Origin: an uncultured Bacteroidia bacterium
GTDB taxonomy: Bacteria; Bacteroidota; Bacteroidia; Bacteroidales; ML635J-15
Assembly: GCA_902776565.1 (NCBI GenBank)
Contig: CACYQN010000014.1
Coordinates: 1-64,000 of the forward strand
DNA length: 64,000 bases
Direction: 5' to 3'
The position numbers and the translations under genes are program-made. Of this stretch, positions 1-11,300 are shown piece after piece (position 1 is the first letter of the stretch; each line of letters starts with the position of its first letter). A model generated the notes under the pieces. It had not been told where the DNA came from. It was given only the letters and a program-made list of their open reading frames with translations, and ran no database searches.

Positions 1-54
1 ACATTGTGTAGTCCTTTTGTGTACGCCTAACATACTTACTTTCTTTATTTTCCA
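1..54 (-). CDS. Partial transposase OrfA N-terminus (IS3-like)
   Basis: The first 18 codons on the minus strand are visible, beginning MENKESKYVRRTQKDYTM, and then the window ends. The charged start with RRTQKDY resembles the N-terminus of helix-turn-helix OrfA proteins of IS3-family elements in Bacteroidota. That is recalled from family knowledge, not searched. The DNA-binding helix-turn-helix would lie beyond the edge. The hairpin just upstream and the TGTCTCG-type end at base 97 support a mobile-element setting. The alternative is a chance open frame. Confidence 0.45.
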
Positions 55-97
55 TTTCGTTACTATTTTTATTGTAACGCTATTTTAGGACGAGACA
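1..97 (-). mobile_element. Partial IS3-like insertion sequence, cut by window edge
   Basis: The minus strand from base 97 downward starts with TGTCTCGTCC, which resembles an IS terminal repeat. A small hairpin (CGTTAC at 60-65 with GTAACG at 73-78) and a short reading frame starting at base 54 follow. The layout (TG end, short leader, small basic OrfA) fits the left end of an IS3-family element. The other end and the transposase core lie outside the window, so neither element length nor target duplication can be confirmed. The end falls about 10 bases beyond the terminator of the acyl-CoA ligase gene, so the insertion is intergenic. Confidence 0.5.
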
Positions 98-106
98 TTC
101 CTATAA

Positions 107-139
107 ATAAAAAAGAGCGCAAGCCGGGGAGACTTGCGC
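107..139 (-). terminator. Rho-independent terminator of the acyl-CoA ligase gene
   Basis: GCGCAAG (117-123) pairs with CTTGCGC (133-139) around a 9-base loop. Read on the minus strand, the stem is followed by a T-run. It lies about 28 bases after the stop of the minus-strand gene ending at 167. Confidence 0.85.
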
Positions 140-166
140 ATCTTCATTAGGAGTTTTTGTTGTGTT

Positions 167-1786
167 TTATTCGTATAAGTATCTCTTGATACTCTTTTTG
201 GGCGTTTTTTCAAATTCCTGGTCGCGAACCTGTATCTTGTTGATTTGCATATAGGCTGGCATTTCGGAATTTATTTGTTTCTGATATTGAGCAAGTTCGG
301 TTTCAATCTGCTCCGACGACATTCCCTTTGTGAGGTCGGGATTCGGGTAGATGATAGAAACAATCTTTGCGGCACGGCTTACGACTACGCATTCAGAAAC
401 CAATGGGAAGTTGCAAAGTCTCGATTCTATTTCTTCAGGGTAAACATTTTGTCCCGAGCTAGTGAGAATCATGGTCTTGCTGCGGCCCTTGAGCGAAATG
501 AAACCTTCGTTGTCGATGATTCCGAGGTCGCCGGTATGTAGCCAGCCGTCGCTGTCGAGAGCCCTTGCTGTTTCTTCTGGATTCTTGTAGTATCCGCACA
601 TTATGTTTTCGCCACGGAGAAGGATTTCTCCAATCTTGCCGGGTGCGCTCGATTCTACCTTTGCTTCGAGGCAGTCAACGAGTTTGCCTGCTGCATACAA
701 CTTGTTGGTTTTCCATCCGCTATATGCTACGAGAGGACCGCATTCTGTCATACCGTAACCTACGGTGAAGCGGAATCCTATCTTCTTGAGGAAGGTTTCT
801 ACTTCGCGGTTTACCTTTGCGCCACCGAGGATAAGTTCGATGAAGTTGCCACCGAATGCTTCTTCGAGGGTCTTGCGTATCTTGCTGTAAATGATACTAC
901 GGAGTCCAGGTATCTTGGTCATGAACTTGACTGCTGGCTTTTCGAGCGTCGGCTTAATCTTGCCCTTGTAGATCTTTTCAAGAATCAGCGGAACCGAAAG
1001 TATCAGCCTTGGCTTGTATTCGCCGAATGCCTTGAGGATTACCTGCGGTGAAGGCAACTTGCCGAGGAAAATGATGTGGCAGCCTTCGGTGAGCGGGTAT
1101 AGGAAGTCGAAAGCACAGCCGTAGCAGTGTGCCAATGGCAGGAACGAAACCAGCTTGTCGCCGCTTACGAGGAACATGTTCTCGCGTGCGAACTTTATGT
1201 TTGCTGCCAGTGCGTTGAGTGTCAGCATTACACCCTTAGGACTGCCTGATGTGCCTGATGTGTAAAGGATTACGCCAAGTTTCTCGTTTGGCTGAGCTGG
1301 CAGGGTGAAGTCCTTTGCCGAAACTTCTGCCATATTTCTGCCGTAAGTGTGGCTTTCGCCGTTGCGAACGAAATAAGAGTCGAAGTTGTCGAGCTTGAAT
1401 ATTTCTTCGAGCAAAGTGAAGTTGCTGACATCCATCTTGTTAAGGATGTATTCCGAAATAAATGCTATGCGTGCATCGGAGTGGTTTGTCAGCGCGTATA
1501 TATCTTTAGGTGTGAAGTCCTGCAGAAGTGGAACGATTACTGCTCCGTAGGTTGTTGCTGCAAGGTAAACACATCCCCAGTTTACCGAGTTTTTTCCTAC
1601 TAGTACAATTTTGTCGTCTTTCTTTATTCCGCAGTCGCTGAATAGTTTGTGCAACCTTAATATATTGTTGCCTAATTGTCCGAAAGTGATTACCGATTCC
1701 TTGTTGTCGTAATCCTGAAGTGCTGGAAAATTCCAGTTGTTTACAATCGCGTTTTTGTAATAGTCAACAAATAATTCCTTAATCAT
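167..1786 (-). CDS. AMP-dependent acyl-CoA synthetase/ligase (long-chain fatty acid type)
   Basis: This ANL-superfamily enzyme would activate a fatty acid with ATP to an acyl-adenylate and then to acyl-CoA. Visible motifs are the P-loop-like YTSGTSGSPKGV, the adenylate-binding VGYGMTECGP, the hinge region GWLHTGDLG followed by KGRSKTMI, and a C-terminal KTPKKSIKRYL containing the expected catalytic lysine. At about 539 aa the length is usual for the family. I place the start at 1786 because AAAGGA lies a few bases upstream of that ATG; the open frame continues 21 codons further, but those residues (basic, no motif) look like leader. There is no transmembrane segment. The gene stands alone, with its own terminator and no neighbours that define its substrate. 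A long-chain fatty acyl substrate is inferred from the family; an aryl or other carboxylic acid is possible. Confidence 0.88.
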   Translation of the reverse strand: MIKELFVDYYKNAIVNNWNFPALQDYDNKESVITFGQLGNNILRLHKLFSDCGIKKDDKIVLVGKNSVNWGCVYLAATTYGAVIVPLLQDFTPKDIYALTNHSDARIAFISEYILNKMDVSNFTLLEEIFKLDNFDSYFVRNGESHTYGRNMAEVSAKDFTLPAQPNEKLGVILYTSGTSGSPKGVMLTLNALAANIKFARENMFLVSGDKLVSFLPLAHCYGCAFDFLYPLTEGCHIIFLGKLPSPQVILKAFGEYKPRLILSVPLILEKIYKGKIKPTLEKPAVKFMTKIPGLRSIIYSKIRKTLEEAFGGNFIELILGGAKVNREVETFLKKIGFRFTVGYGMTECGPLVAYSGWKTNKLYAAGKLVDCLEAKVESSAPGKIGEILLRGENIMCGYYKNPEETARALDSDGWLHTGDLGIIDNEGFISLKGRSKTMILTSSGQNVYPEEIESRLCNFPLVSECVVVSRAAKIVSIIYPNPDLTKGMSSEQIETELAQYQKQINSEMPAYMQINKIQVRDQEFEKTPKKSIKRYLYE

Positions 1787-1911
1787 TTTTCCTTTATTTA
1801 ATTGTTTTTGAATTTTTCTTGAAATTTTGCGATGCAAAGAAACGGACAATAAAAGTGCTACTAAAATAAATGTGGCAATGAATTGTGTTACAGGTGCAAA
1901 ACTTCGTTTTT

Positions 1912-1986
1912 AGGGGCGAAATTCTTCTATTAGGGGCGAAGTTTTTGTGCTGGGGTGAAAATCTTTTGCGCATTTGGGGCGAAAAT
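1912..1986. repeat. Four spaced GGGGYGAA direct repeats
   Basis: Copies start at 1913, 1933, 1952 and 1976 and read GGGGCGAA, GGGGCGAA, GGGGTGAA and GGGGCGAA. The spacing is 20, 19 and 24 bases, about two helical turns. They lie upstream of both divergent genes. They could be regulator-binding sites or a decayed repeat; the sequence does not decide. Confidence 0.5.
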
Positions 1987-2214
1987 TCGGTTCATGGGAT
2001 TGGATTTTTTTTGTTGAGTCGCAGCGTGCCACGGCTGAAAGGAAGATTGTTGAGGTGTTGAGTCATTTCGTCGAGTCGTGGCGAGCCGCGACAGTACGGA
2101 TTTTTGGTGGTAAGTTTTTTTTCCATTTTTCTGTTGTTTGGAATTAGCTCCCGTTGGACTATAGGTTGGCTTCGCCGAACTAAATGCCGTGGGTGTGGTT
2201 TTATTAACTTTTTC

Positions 2215-2245
2215 TTGTTAATTAAAGCGCTGGTTTGTAAATTTG
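2215..2245 (+). promoter_or_regulatory. Bacteroidota-type promoter for the 4201-aa protein
   Basis: TTG at 2215-2217, a 20-base spacer, then TAAATTTG at 2238-2245. This matches the Bacteroidota sigma-ABfr pattern (TTTG, about 19 bases, TAnnTTTG). It predicts a leader of about 85 bases. Confidence 0.7.
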
Positions 2246-2337
2246 CGCGTTTTTATTTTTATTAGAGGTATTGTTTCGTTTTGGCTATGATTGCCGAATG
2301 AAATTTAAGGATTTGAAACGAATAAAATTAATTTGAT

Positions 2338-5300
2338 ATGAGAAGAAAAATACGCTTAGGTATTTTGGTTTTGATGGCGTTTGTGCTGTCGGGTGCGACT
2401 GTTTTGGGACAGACTTTGGCTGATTATAAGTTTAATACGGGCACGAATGCTGATTTGTGGAAGACATTGTCAAACCCAACAACGATACTATCTACCGAGG
2501 GTGATTATTCTGTATCTTCGGTGCAGAATCTCGGTTTTACATTTAATTTTGGTGCAGGTGGCTATACTCAGTTTTCTGTAAATGCTGATGGTAATTTGAA
2601 ATTTGGGGGAACTGTAACGGGAACTAATAATTACACTAATCCTTTTTCCTCTTCTAATGCTTCTGAGAATTCTCCGAAAATCAACTTCTTCGGGTGTGAT
2701 GGTTATTTGCCATCGTCGTCTAATGGTGGATATGTAAAGTATCAGTTGTTTGGAACTTCGCCAAATCGCGTTGCTGTTATAGAGTTTTCTACTAATACAT
2801 ATAGCCAGAGAAGCAATAATTACAACTTCAAGTGGCAGGTGCAGTTGTATGAAAGTACCAACAGAATATTGATTGTTTACCCATCTACGGTTCCGTCAGT
2901 AAAGCCTTCTGTTGCCCGTCAGGTAGGTATGTGTACTGGTGCTAATGATATTATCCTTGTTAGTGCTTCTCACGTTATGACTCATTATACAAGTGGACAG
3001 GATGCATCGATAGCAGCTTCTACTTGGCCGGATGCAAACAGGTACTATTTGTTTGATCCGAGTGTTACCCCTATGGAACTTGGTGTTACATATTCCGGAA
3101 CATTAGGGACTATGGGAGTATGGTCGTCATATACAAGTTGTGGTTACAACGAACCTGGTGAGGATCAGGTGTTTTCTTTTACGGCACCATTCACTGGATC
3201 ATATACTTTTACAGCAACGGGAACTTCTGGGGATCCGGATTTCTTCTTGATGTCTTCGTTTGGAAATTCTGGAACAAATATCGGTAGTGGTTGCTGGGGG
3301 CAGGGAACAAAAACTTTATCATTGGCTAGTGGTACGACCTATTATATCATTGCAGATAATTATAGTTCTTCGGAAACAGCTGGTTATTCTGTTAGTGTTC
3401 AAGTTGCGCCAGCTACAATTCCATATACCTGCTCTTTTGATACAGATTCGGAATCTATACCATGGACTTTTGTAAATAGTTCTTATACAAATTATTGGAC
3501 TATTGGAACCGCAACAAGTACAAGTGCTTCAAAATCATTGTATATCACTAATGACGACGGTTCGTCAAATGCTTATACGAATAATTCCATTTCTTATGTG
3601 TATGCATACCGCAAATTGAATTTTACTAGTACAGGCAATTATGTCGTGTCGTTTAAATGGAAAGCTCGGGGCGAAGGTGGTTGCTGGGATGCTATGTATG
3701 CAGCACTTGTGCCTTCAGGCACAGCCTGTCCACCTGCAAGCAACATTACCGGCAATACAAATTCATTGCCAGCCAATTATATTAATGTGGCAGATGTTTC
3801 GCAAAGTAACAATACGACAGGAGCATTCTTGTGGACTAATGATGATAGCGGATGGAAAATTTCAAGCAAGACCATAAATATTTCAGCAGCAGGGGAATAT
3901 ACTTTGGTATTCTATTGGAAGAATGATGGCGGTGGCGGTACGAATCCTCCTGCAGCTGTCGACGACATAGAGGTTTCTACACCTTGTACGGCTACCGCTG
4001 CAATAAGCGTAGGTTCGCCTATGGCAACGTCGGTTGCAATTACCCGTACGTCGGGCAGTGGTGTGAAGTACGATGTTTTGGTGTCAACTTCTTCAAATCC
4101 TGCTACGGCAACCGAATCGCCGGTCGAGATGACCTCGACAACCAAGACAATAACCGGGCTTACGCCTGCTACCCAGTATTACGCATACATACGAAGCTAT
4201 TGCTCTGAATATAGGCACGGAGCATGGAGCAATGCTGTAGGTTTTGTTACAGCGTGCGATAAGACCAGTACATTAAGCGTTGATGTTCATGGAAGTAGTG
4301 AGGCATTATTGACACGGACATCTGGCGATGGTGTTAAGTACGATATTCTGGTTTCGACTTCCTCAAATCCTGCTAATGCAACCGAATCGCCAGTCGCAAT
4401 GACATCGACAACTCAAACAGTAAGCGGTCTTTCTCCGTCAACCCGCTATTATGCATATATACGTAGTTATTGTACCCAAAATCTTTATGGTGCTTGGAGT
4501 AGCGGTGTTAGTTTTGACACAGGTAGTGCTTGTGGTACAGTTACGAGTCTTACTGCTACGCCGGATGTAAATATTGCTAGGATTTCGTGGTCATATTTGG
4601 GTTCTGTTTCGACATATCAGGTGTATGTGTCGTCTACACCAATGAGCGCAAGCGATTTGGAATCGGTATCGCCCGTAAATGCAAACACCAACAGTTATAC
4701 GGCAACAGGTTTGAATTCATCGACTACCTATTATGCGTATGTACGGGCTATGTGCAATGCCTATGACGTAGGACCTTGGGCTAGCGTTCAGTTTACGACA
4801 AGAATGCAGGCTTTTTCTTTGCCATACGCTCAGAACTTTGAAAGCGGAAATGCTGATGGCTGGCAAATGAATAATGGAACTAACGGTTGGTATGTAGGAA
4901 CTGCAACATCAAACGGAGGTTCGTATTCTTTGTATATTTCTAATAATAATGGAGCGTCGAATTATTACAATTTAAGCTCGACTTCATATTCGTATGCGTA
5001 TTGCAGGCTGAACATTGAAGTACCTTGTGTTGTCAATGTGTCATTTGATTGGACTTGTTATGGAGAGGGAAATTATGATTTGCTTCGTGCATTTATGATT
5101 CCAGTTTCGTTGAATCCTACCCTTAGTTCTGCAAATGGAATGAGCGGTAATGCGAATACTGCTCCGACAGGATGGATTGATGTGTCGCAAAATGGTGGAA
5201 AACTTAATTGTGTGAGTGCTTGGCAACATAGTTCCAGAAACTTGACATTTATGGAAACAGGTGATTATTATCTTGTGTTTTTCTGGAAAAATGATGGAAG

Positions 5301-8300
5301 TGAAGGAACTCAGCCACCTGCGGCTGTCGATAACTTAAGCGTAGAGGTTTTGTCAACTTGTTTTGCTGTCGAAAATGTTAATATTTCTGAGTACGATAAG
5401 ACTTCGGCGACAATTTCGTGGCAACCAGCTGGTAGTGCAACACAGTGGCAGGTTTTGACATCGACTTCGTCGTCTGCATCTTCGGCAACCGAAACGCCTG
5501 TACTTGTAAACAATACATTGACAACGATTTCAAACCTTAATTCGGGAACCGACTATTATGTGTATGTCCGTTCGTATTGTTCTGCGTCGGAGCAAAGTGC
5601 GTGGAGCAGCGGTGTTCATTTCAGAACTTTGGACAGGTGTGCTTCTGTGGAGGATTTAAGTGTCACCGATTATTCATTCACTTCGGTAAGTTTGTCGTGG
5701 GCAAGTTCCGATGCTGATGCTACGCAGTGGCAGGTGGTCGTCACAACTTCGGATGACCCGTCAACATCAACGCCATCGTTAGTCAATAGTACTACGGCAA
5801 CGGTTTCGGGACTGACATCCAATACGCAGTATAATATATTTGTGCGTTCCAATTGTGGCGCGTATGGCTATTCCGACTGGGCTAGTACGCAGGTTGTACT
5901 ACCTCCGGAACCCCAAGCTTTGCCATATTATGAGGACTTTGAGTCTGGGGTCCCAAGTGGCTGGAATTTATCAAACGCAACAAATGGCTGGTATGTTGGA
6001 ACTGCAGCATCGAATGGCGGCTCAAGGTCATTGTATGTGTCGAATGACGGTGGACAGTCTAATGCGTACGATAACCATACATCATCCTATTCTTATGCTT
6101 ATTTTACGATAAGTCTGGAGCAGGAAAGTTCTATAGGAATATCGTATGACTGGAGATGTGCGGGAGAAAGTACGTATGATTATTCGCGAGTGTTCTTTGT
6201 GCCGGCGTCGCTCAGACCGTCGTTTGTTGCAGGTTACTCGAATAGTATATCCTATAGTGGCGCTCCGTCTGGATGGATAATGGCTGATGAGGGTCGGTTG
6301 AATCAGTCTTCTTCGTGGAGCACTATGACTAAAGGCGCTGTATTGGACGAGGGAATGTATTATGTGGTAATATGCTGGTTAAACGACTATTCTGCCGGAG
6401 ATAATCCTCCTACGGCTATTGACAATATCCGCATTGATGTTTCTTCTTGTGTTTTCGATGGAACTATAGATATTTCAGATGTAGGCAAGACTTCTGCAGT
6501 AGCATCGTGGAGCGAAAGTGGCAATGCTTCGCAGTGGGAGGTGTTGTTGACTACTGAGAGTAATCCTCTCCTTGCAACCGAATCACCGGTTCTTGTAAAT
6601 AGCAGTACTTATAATATGTCGGGACTTGTGCCTGGAACAGACTACTATGTATATGTCCGTGGTTATTGTTCCGAATCGAGCAAGGGATTCTGGCAAAGAG
6701 AAGCCTTTGCAACCTTGCCGTCGTGTGTTCCTGTCGAGAGTGTATCGGTAGAAGACTTTGGTCAGACATGGGCAACAGTGTCGTGGACAAATGTTGACCC
6801 TGACGCAACAAGTTGGCAGGTGCTTGTTAGTCGGTCCTACAATCCGGAAGAAGCAACCGAAAGTCCTGTTTTGGTTAATTCCACCACTTATACGGTTTCT
6901 AATCTGGAGATGAATACAAATTATACGGTGTATGTACGTTCTTATTGTTCGGATTCGAACCAGAGCGAATGGTCGTCGGGCTGGGGATTTACTACATATC
7001 CGCCTTGCGAGGCTCCATACAACCTCCATGCTTTCGTTTCGAGCACTTCGGCTCAAGTATTGTGGTATAAAGAATATAATAGATTGGGTTCTCGCGTAGT
7101 ACTTTCCGGAACAGAAAAAACAGATGAGGAACTGGCCGAATCATCTTCCGTTAGCCTAAGTTCAAATAGTATAACCTACACTGACTTGACCCCAGGACAG
7201 ACTTATCATGTATATGCCGCCACCGAATGCGGTAATGACGAACACAGCGACTGGGTTCATTTCCAGTTTACTACACCGGAATTGGAGGCTATGCCGTTGC
7301 CATATACTCAGAATTTTGAGGACGGCGTGTTGGCAAACTGGGCAGTAAACAACGAATATGCGGCTTGGTCCTTTGGAAGTGCTGCTGCCAGCACAGGCGA
7401 AAAGTCACTTTACATATCTAATGATGGAGGTCGTAGCAATTCTTATATAGGAGGGGTAAGCTCTTGGAGAAATTACTATTCGTATGCATACTGCCGCTTG
7501 AATATCGACCATCAGGGCGCAGTGAGGGTGCAGTTCGATTGGAGATGCTATGGACGGAGTTATGTCGATTGTTTGAGAGCGTACCTTGTTCCAACATCGT
7601 TGAGTCCATATTTTAGTGGAAGTAATGGAATTAGTGACTCGAATGTTCCATCGGGTTGGATTCCGGTAACAAGCACACCGGCTCTTTCGGAATATTATGT
7701 GCATGGAGGCGGTTATGACTGGCAGACAAATACTTATGATTTGAATATTACGACAACAGGTGATTACTATCTGGTATTTTTGTGGATGAATTATGTTATG
7801 GATAATCACAATCCCCCAGCAGCCATTGATAACATAAGTGTTTCATATATTAGCGATTGCGTATTCTTTGGCGGTGTAACTGTTGACAATCTTACCAAGA
7901 CTTCGGCTGAAATATCGTGGTCAACGGAAGGACCTGCTACGCAGTGGCAGATTATTGTCACCGAAGCTGATTCTCCAGAGTCGGCTTCAGAAACGCCTGT
8001 GCTTGTGTCTTCGACTCCTTACACGGTAACTGGACTTGATATGAATACAACCTATCATGCATACGTAAGGCCATACTGTTCTGCATCCGACCAAGGCATT
8101 TGGGTTAGGTCCGACAACTTTACTACTTTGCCACCTTGCGAACCTCCGTATGAAATTTCTGCTGTGGTAAGAACTAATTCCGTTTCCCTTAATTGGCAGC
8201 AGCCTTACCAGTACGACAACTTTAATGTTTACATTTCACCAACAACGATGACAGCAGAACAGCTTGCTTCGGCCGACTATGCAAATGTTACTACTACTTA

Positions 8301-11300
8301 CTATTCAAAGACTGGACTTTCGGCAGGACAGACATATTACGCTTACATATCTTCGGCTTGTGCTTTGGGCGAAACAAGCGAATGGGTGGAGTATGTGTTC
8401 CAGACAACCCAAAGCGACTATGTTACTTTGCCTTATTATCAGGACTTTGATGGAAATGTAGTTGAAAATTGGAATTTTACCAGCGCAACCAACCGTTGGT
8501 TTGTGGGTAGTGCAACTTCGCTAAGCGAAGACAAGTCGCTGTATGTTTCTAATAATGGTGGACAGTCGAATGAATGCACTCGCGAATATTCTTATGCGTA
8601 TGCATATTGCCAGTTCCATATTGACGATAGGTCGGTTGTAAATGTTTCGTTCGATTGGAAGTCCTACGGAAATTATGCTAGAGCCTTTATTGTTCCAGCA
8701 TCGGCGTATCCATCATTCACATGGTCTAATAGAATTAGTGATTCAGATACTCCAGACGGATGGCTTTCTGTGTGTGGCGGTTTGTGGGGTATCGATACTT
8801 GGTGGCAACATTCTCAAGATGTAGAATTGTCTAATGCAGGTAATTACTATTTTGTTTTCTTCTGGGAAAATTCTGCATACGTGTACAATCCGCCTGCAGC
8901 TATTGACAACCTTTCGATTGTGCCGCTGTCAAAGGAGAACGATATAACTTCGTTTACGTTTGCCGGTATGATTGATGCTGTAATTGACTCAGATAGCCAT
9001 ACTGTAACCTGCAGTGTTCCGTATTCGATGAACTTGGGCGGTATTAAGCCGACGGTAACGGTGTCGGAGGCTGCTACAATAAGTCCCGCATCAGAAACTT
9101 ACATCGACCTTAACTCTCCGTTTACTTACATTGTAACATCAGAGGACGGTACCGAGCAGGAGTGGACGGTAACTGCAACAAGGCTTCCCGTTTCTTCCGA
9201 AGCAGAAATCCTTTCGTTCTGGACGGACGGATTGTTAAGTGTTGACATCAATTCTGCAAATGCAACCGTCGATGCGGTTGTCAGCCGTATGTACGATATT
9301 AGCGCTTTAAGTCCGACTTTTGTTGTATCAAATCTTGCAACTATCAATCATACAAACGGTGTAGTTTACAATTTCTCGTCGCCACGGCAGTTTGTTGTAA
9401 CGGCAGAAGACCGTTCCGTCAAGAACTGGACTGTGAATGTTGCCTACGGAGATTCTCCGCTTGGCGCCGACTGCGTGAATCCGTATGTTGTTGATGCAGA
9501 AACAGATTTGCCATACTCACATTCATCTGCTACGGCTGGACTCTACAATATGTACAATACCTATAATCTTGAGTATCCGCTTGTGCTGGAAGGCAACGAT
9601 GCGGTATATAGGATAGACTTGCCGTATATGATGAGGCTTAGCATTTATGTATCTTCGGCAACTGATATATTCAACGTGTTTGTGATGAATTCGTGCGGAA
9701 CGCTTGCTTCGTACATCGTTGACTATAGGACAGATATTTCCGGTTCTGAGACATTGACGGTTGACCTGCCAGCAGGTTCTTCATTTGTGATAGTTGACAC
9801 ATACACCGAATATCTTGAATACCAGATTCAGATAACGCAGATACCTTATTGTTATGATGTGGATAACTTGCACGCCACAAGGTTGCAGAACGAACTTGAT
9901 GTTGCTTGGATTTCGTACAATGTCGGCGACAACTGGACTTTGAAATATGGCTTGGAAGGCTTCAATGTTGATACAGAAGGTACGCAGGTTGTTGTCAACG
10001 AACCGAGCTATGCAATTACAGGGCTTCTGGAATCAACAAGCTACGACATTTATGTGCGTGCAAACTGTGGTGCGACAGGAAACAGCGACTGGACGCAAAT
10101 CACAACTTCTACCATTGCTTCCTGCCAGATGCCGGAGGATTTGGCTGTTGTCGGAATCACCGATATGGATGCTGAATTGTCGTGGGAAGGGTTCAATATG
10201 GCTCAGTGGCAGGTTCAGTACAAGATGGATGGCGAATCGCAATACACTTCACTTACCGTTGATGAACCTGCTTTGACATTGACAGGACTGCAACATTCTA
10301 CGACTTACAATGTAAGGGTGCGTTCTATATGTGGCGGTTCATATTCCGATTTCGCCGAACTGGACATTACTACCGAATGTACTATAGTCAGGGAGTTCCC
10401 GTTTGTAGAGAACTTTGATGGTGAAACATTCCCGCCATTGTGCTGGTCGCAGGAAAGGACTGCTGCTGGTTCGGGTGCAGGACTTGGCTATGCGAACGGA
10501 GCGTGGATGCGTTCAACTTCTGCTACAGGCGACAACGCTACGCCGAAGGCTATGCTTGCCGATGCCAAGGCTGGCTCTGTTCATAATCTTGCTTCGATTG
10601 GAATTATGTTTGCCGAAAGTCTCAATGGCTACGATGTAAGTCTTGATGTATATCGCTCTGCAACATCGGAGGCTTCGGCGGAAGAGGGCGTTGAAGTATG
10701 GGTGAACTCATATCCCGACATCGTTAACGGAAATCCGCAGATGCTTGGCTTTGTATCGAAGAACTATCAGGTCGAAAACGATGGCGTTGATGCGGAACTT
10801 GAGCCTGGCTGGTATAATTACTCGTTCAATACAAGGGGATTGGTTGGTATTAGTTATGTGATACTTGTCGGAAAGGCAAACAATGCAGGTGGCGTATATG
10901 TTGACAACCTGAAAGTAGAAAAGACAGTTGACTGCCTTGCTCCGGGTAATCTTGTTGTAGAGTCGGAAGGTGAGAACAATGTCGTTTTGACTTGGTCCGA
11001 TGCTAATGCAGTTCAGGGAACTTGGACTGTAAGGTATTCGCTCGATGGTGGCGATGAGGTTGAAACTTCGGTTGACGAACCTCAGTTGACAATAACTGGA
11101 CTTCAGGCTGGTGTAACTTATAGCATCTCGGCGGAGATTCAGGGTGTATGTGCAGCAGGAATGGAAAGCGACTGGTATAGTACGACCATTGAGGCTACGA
11201 CCAACTGCCTGCCGCTTGACTTGCCATACAGCGAGAACTTTGATGTTGCCGACGGCACTTTGCCAGACTGCTGGAAGTCTGCTGGCGATGGAAATATGGT

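Larger units (their letters stand above)
1787..2337. other. Divergent intergenic region with direct repeats and foldback
   Basis: No convincing gene lies between the divergent ligase and the giant adhesin gene. The stretch holds four GGGGYGAA direct repeats (starting 1913, 1933, 1952, 1976), a foldback (GCCACGGCT near 2030 against AGTCGTGGC at 2074-2082, and GTCGTGGC/GCCGCGAC at 2075-2092), and near its right end a promoter for the giant gene. Confidence 0.6.

Noticed and set aside
6583-7056. 157-codon minus-strand frame within the 4201-aa gene
   Set aside because: It is antisense to a strong repeat-rich coding region, is rich in Arg/Ile/His as shadow frames are, and has no motif.
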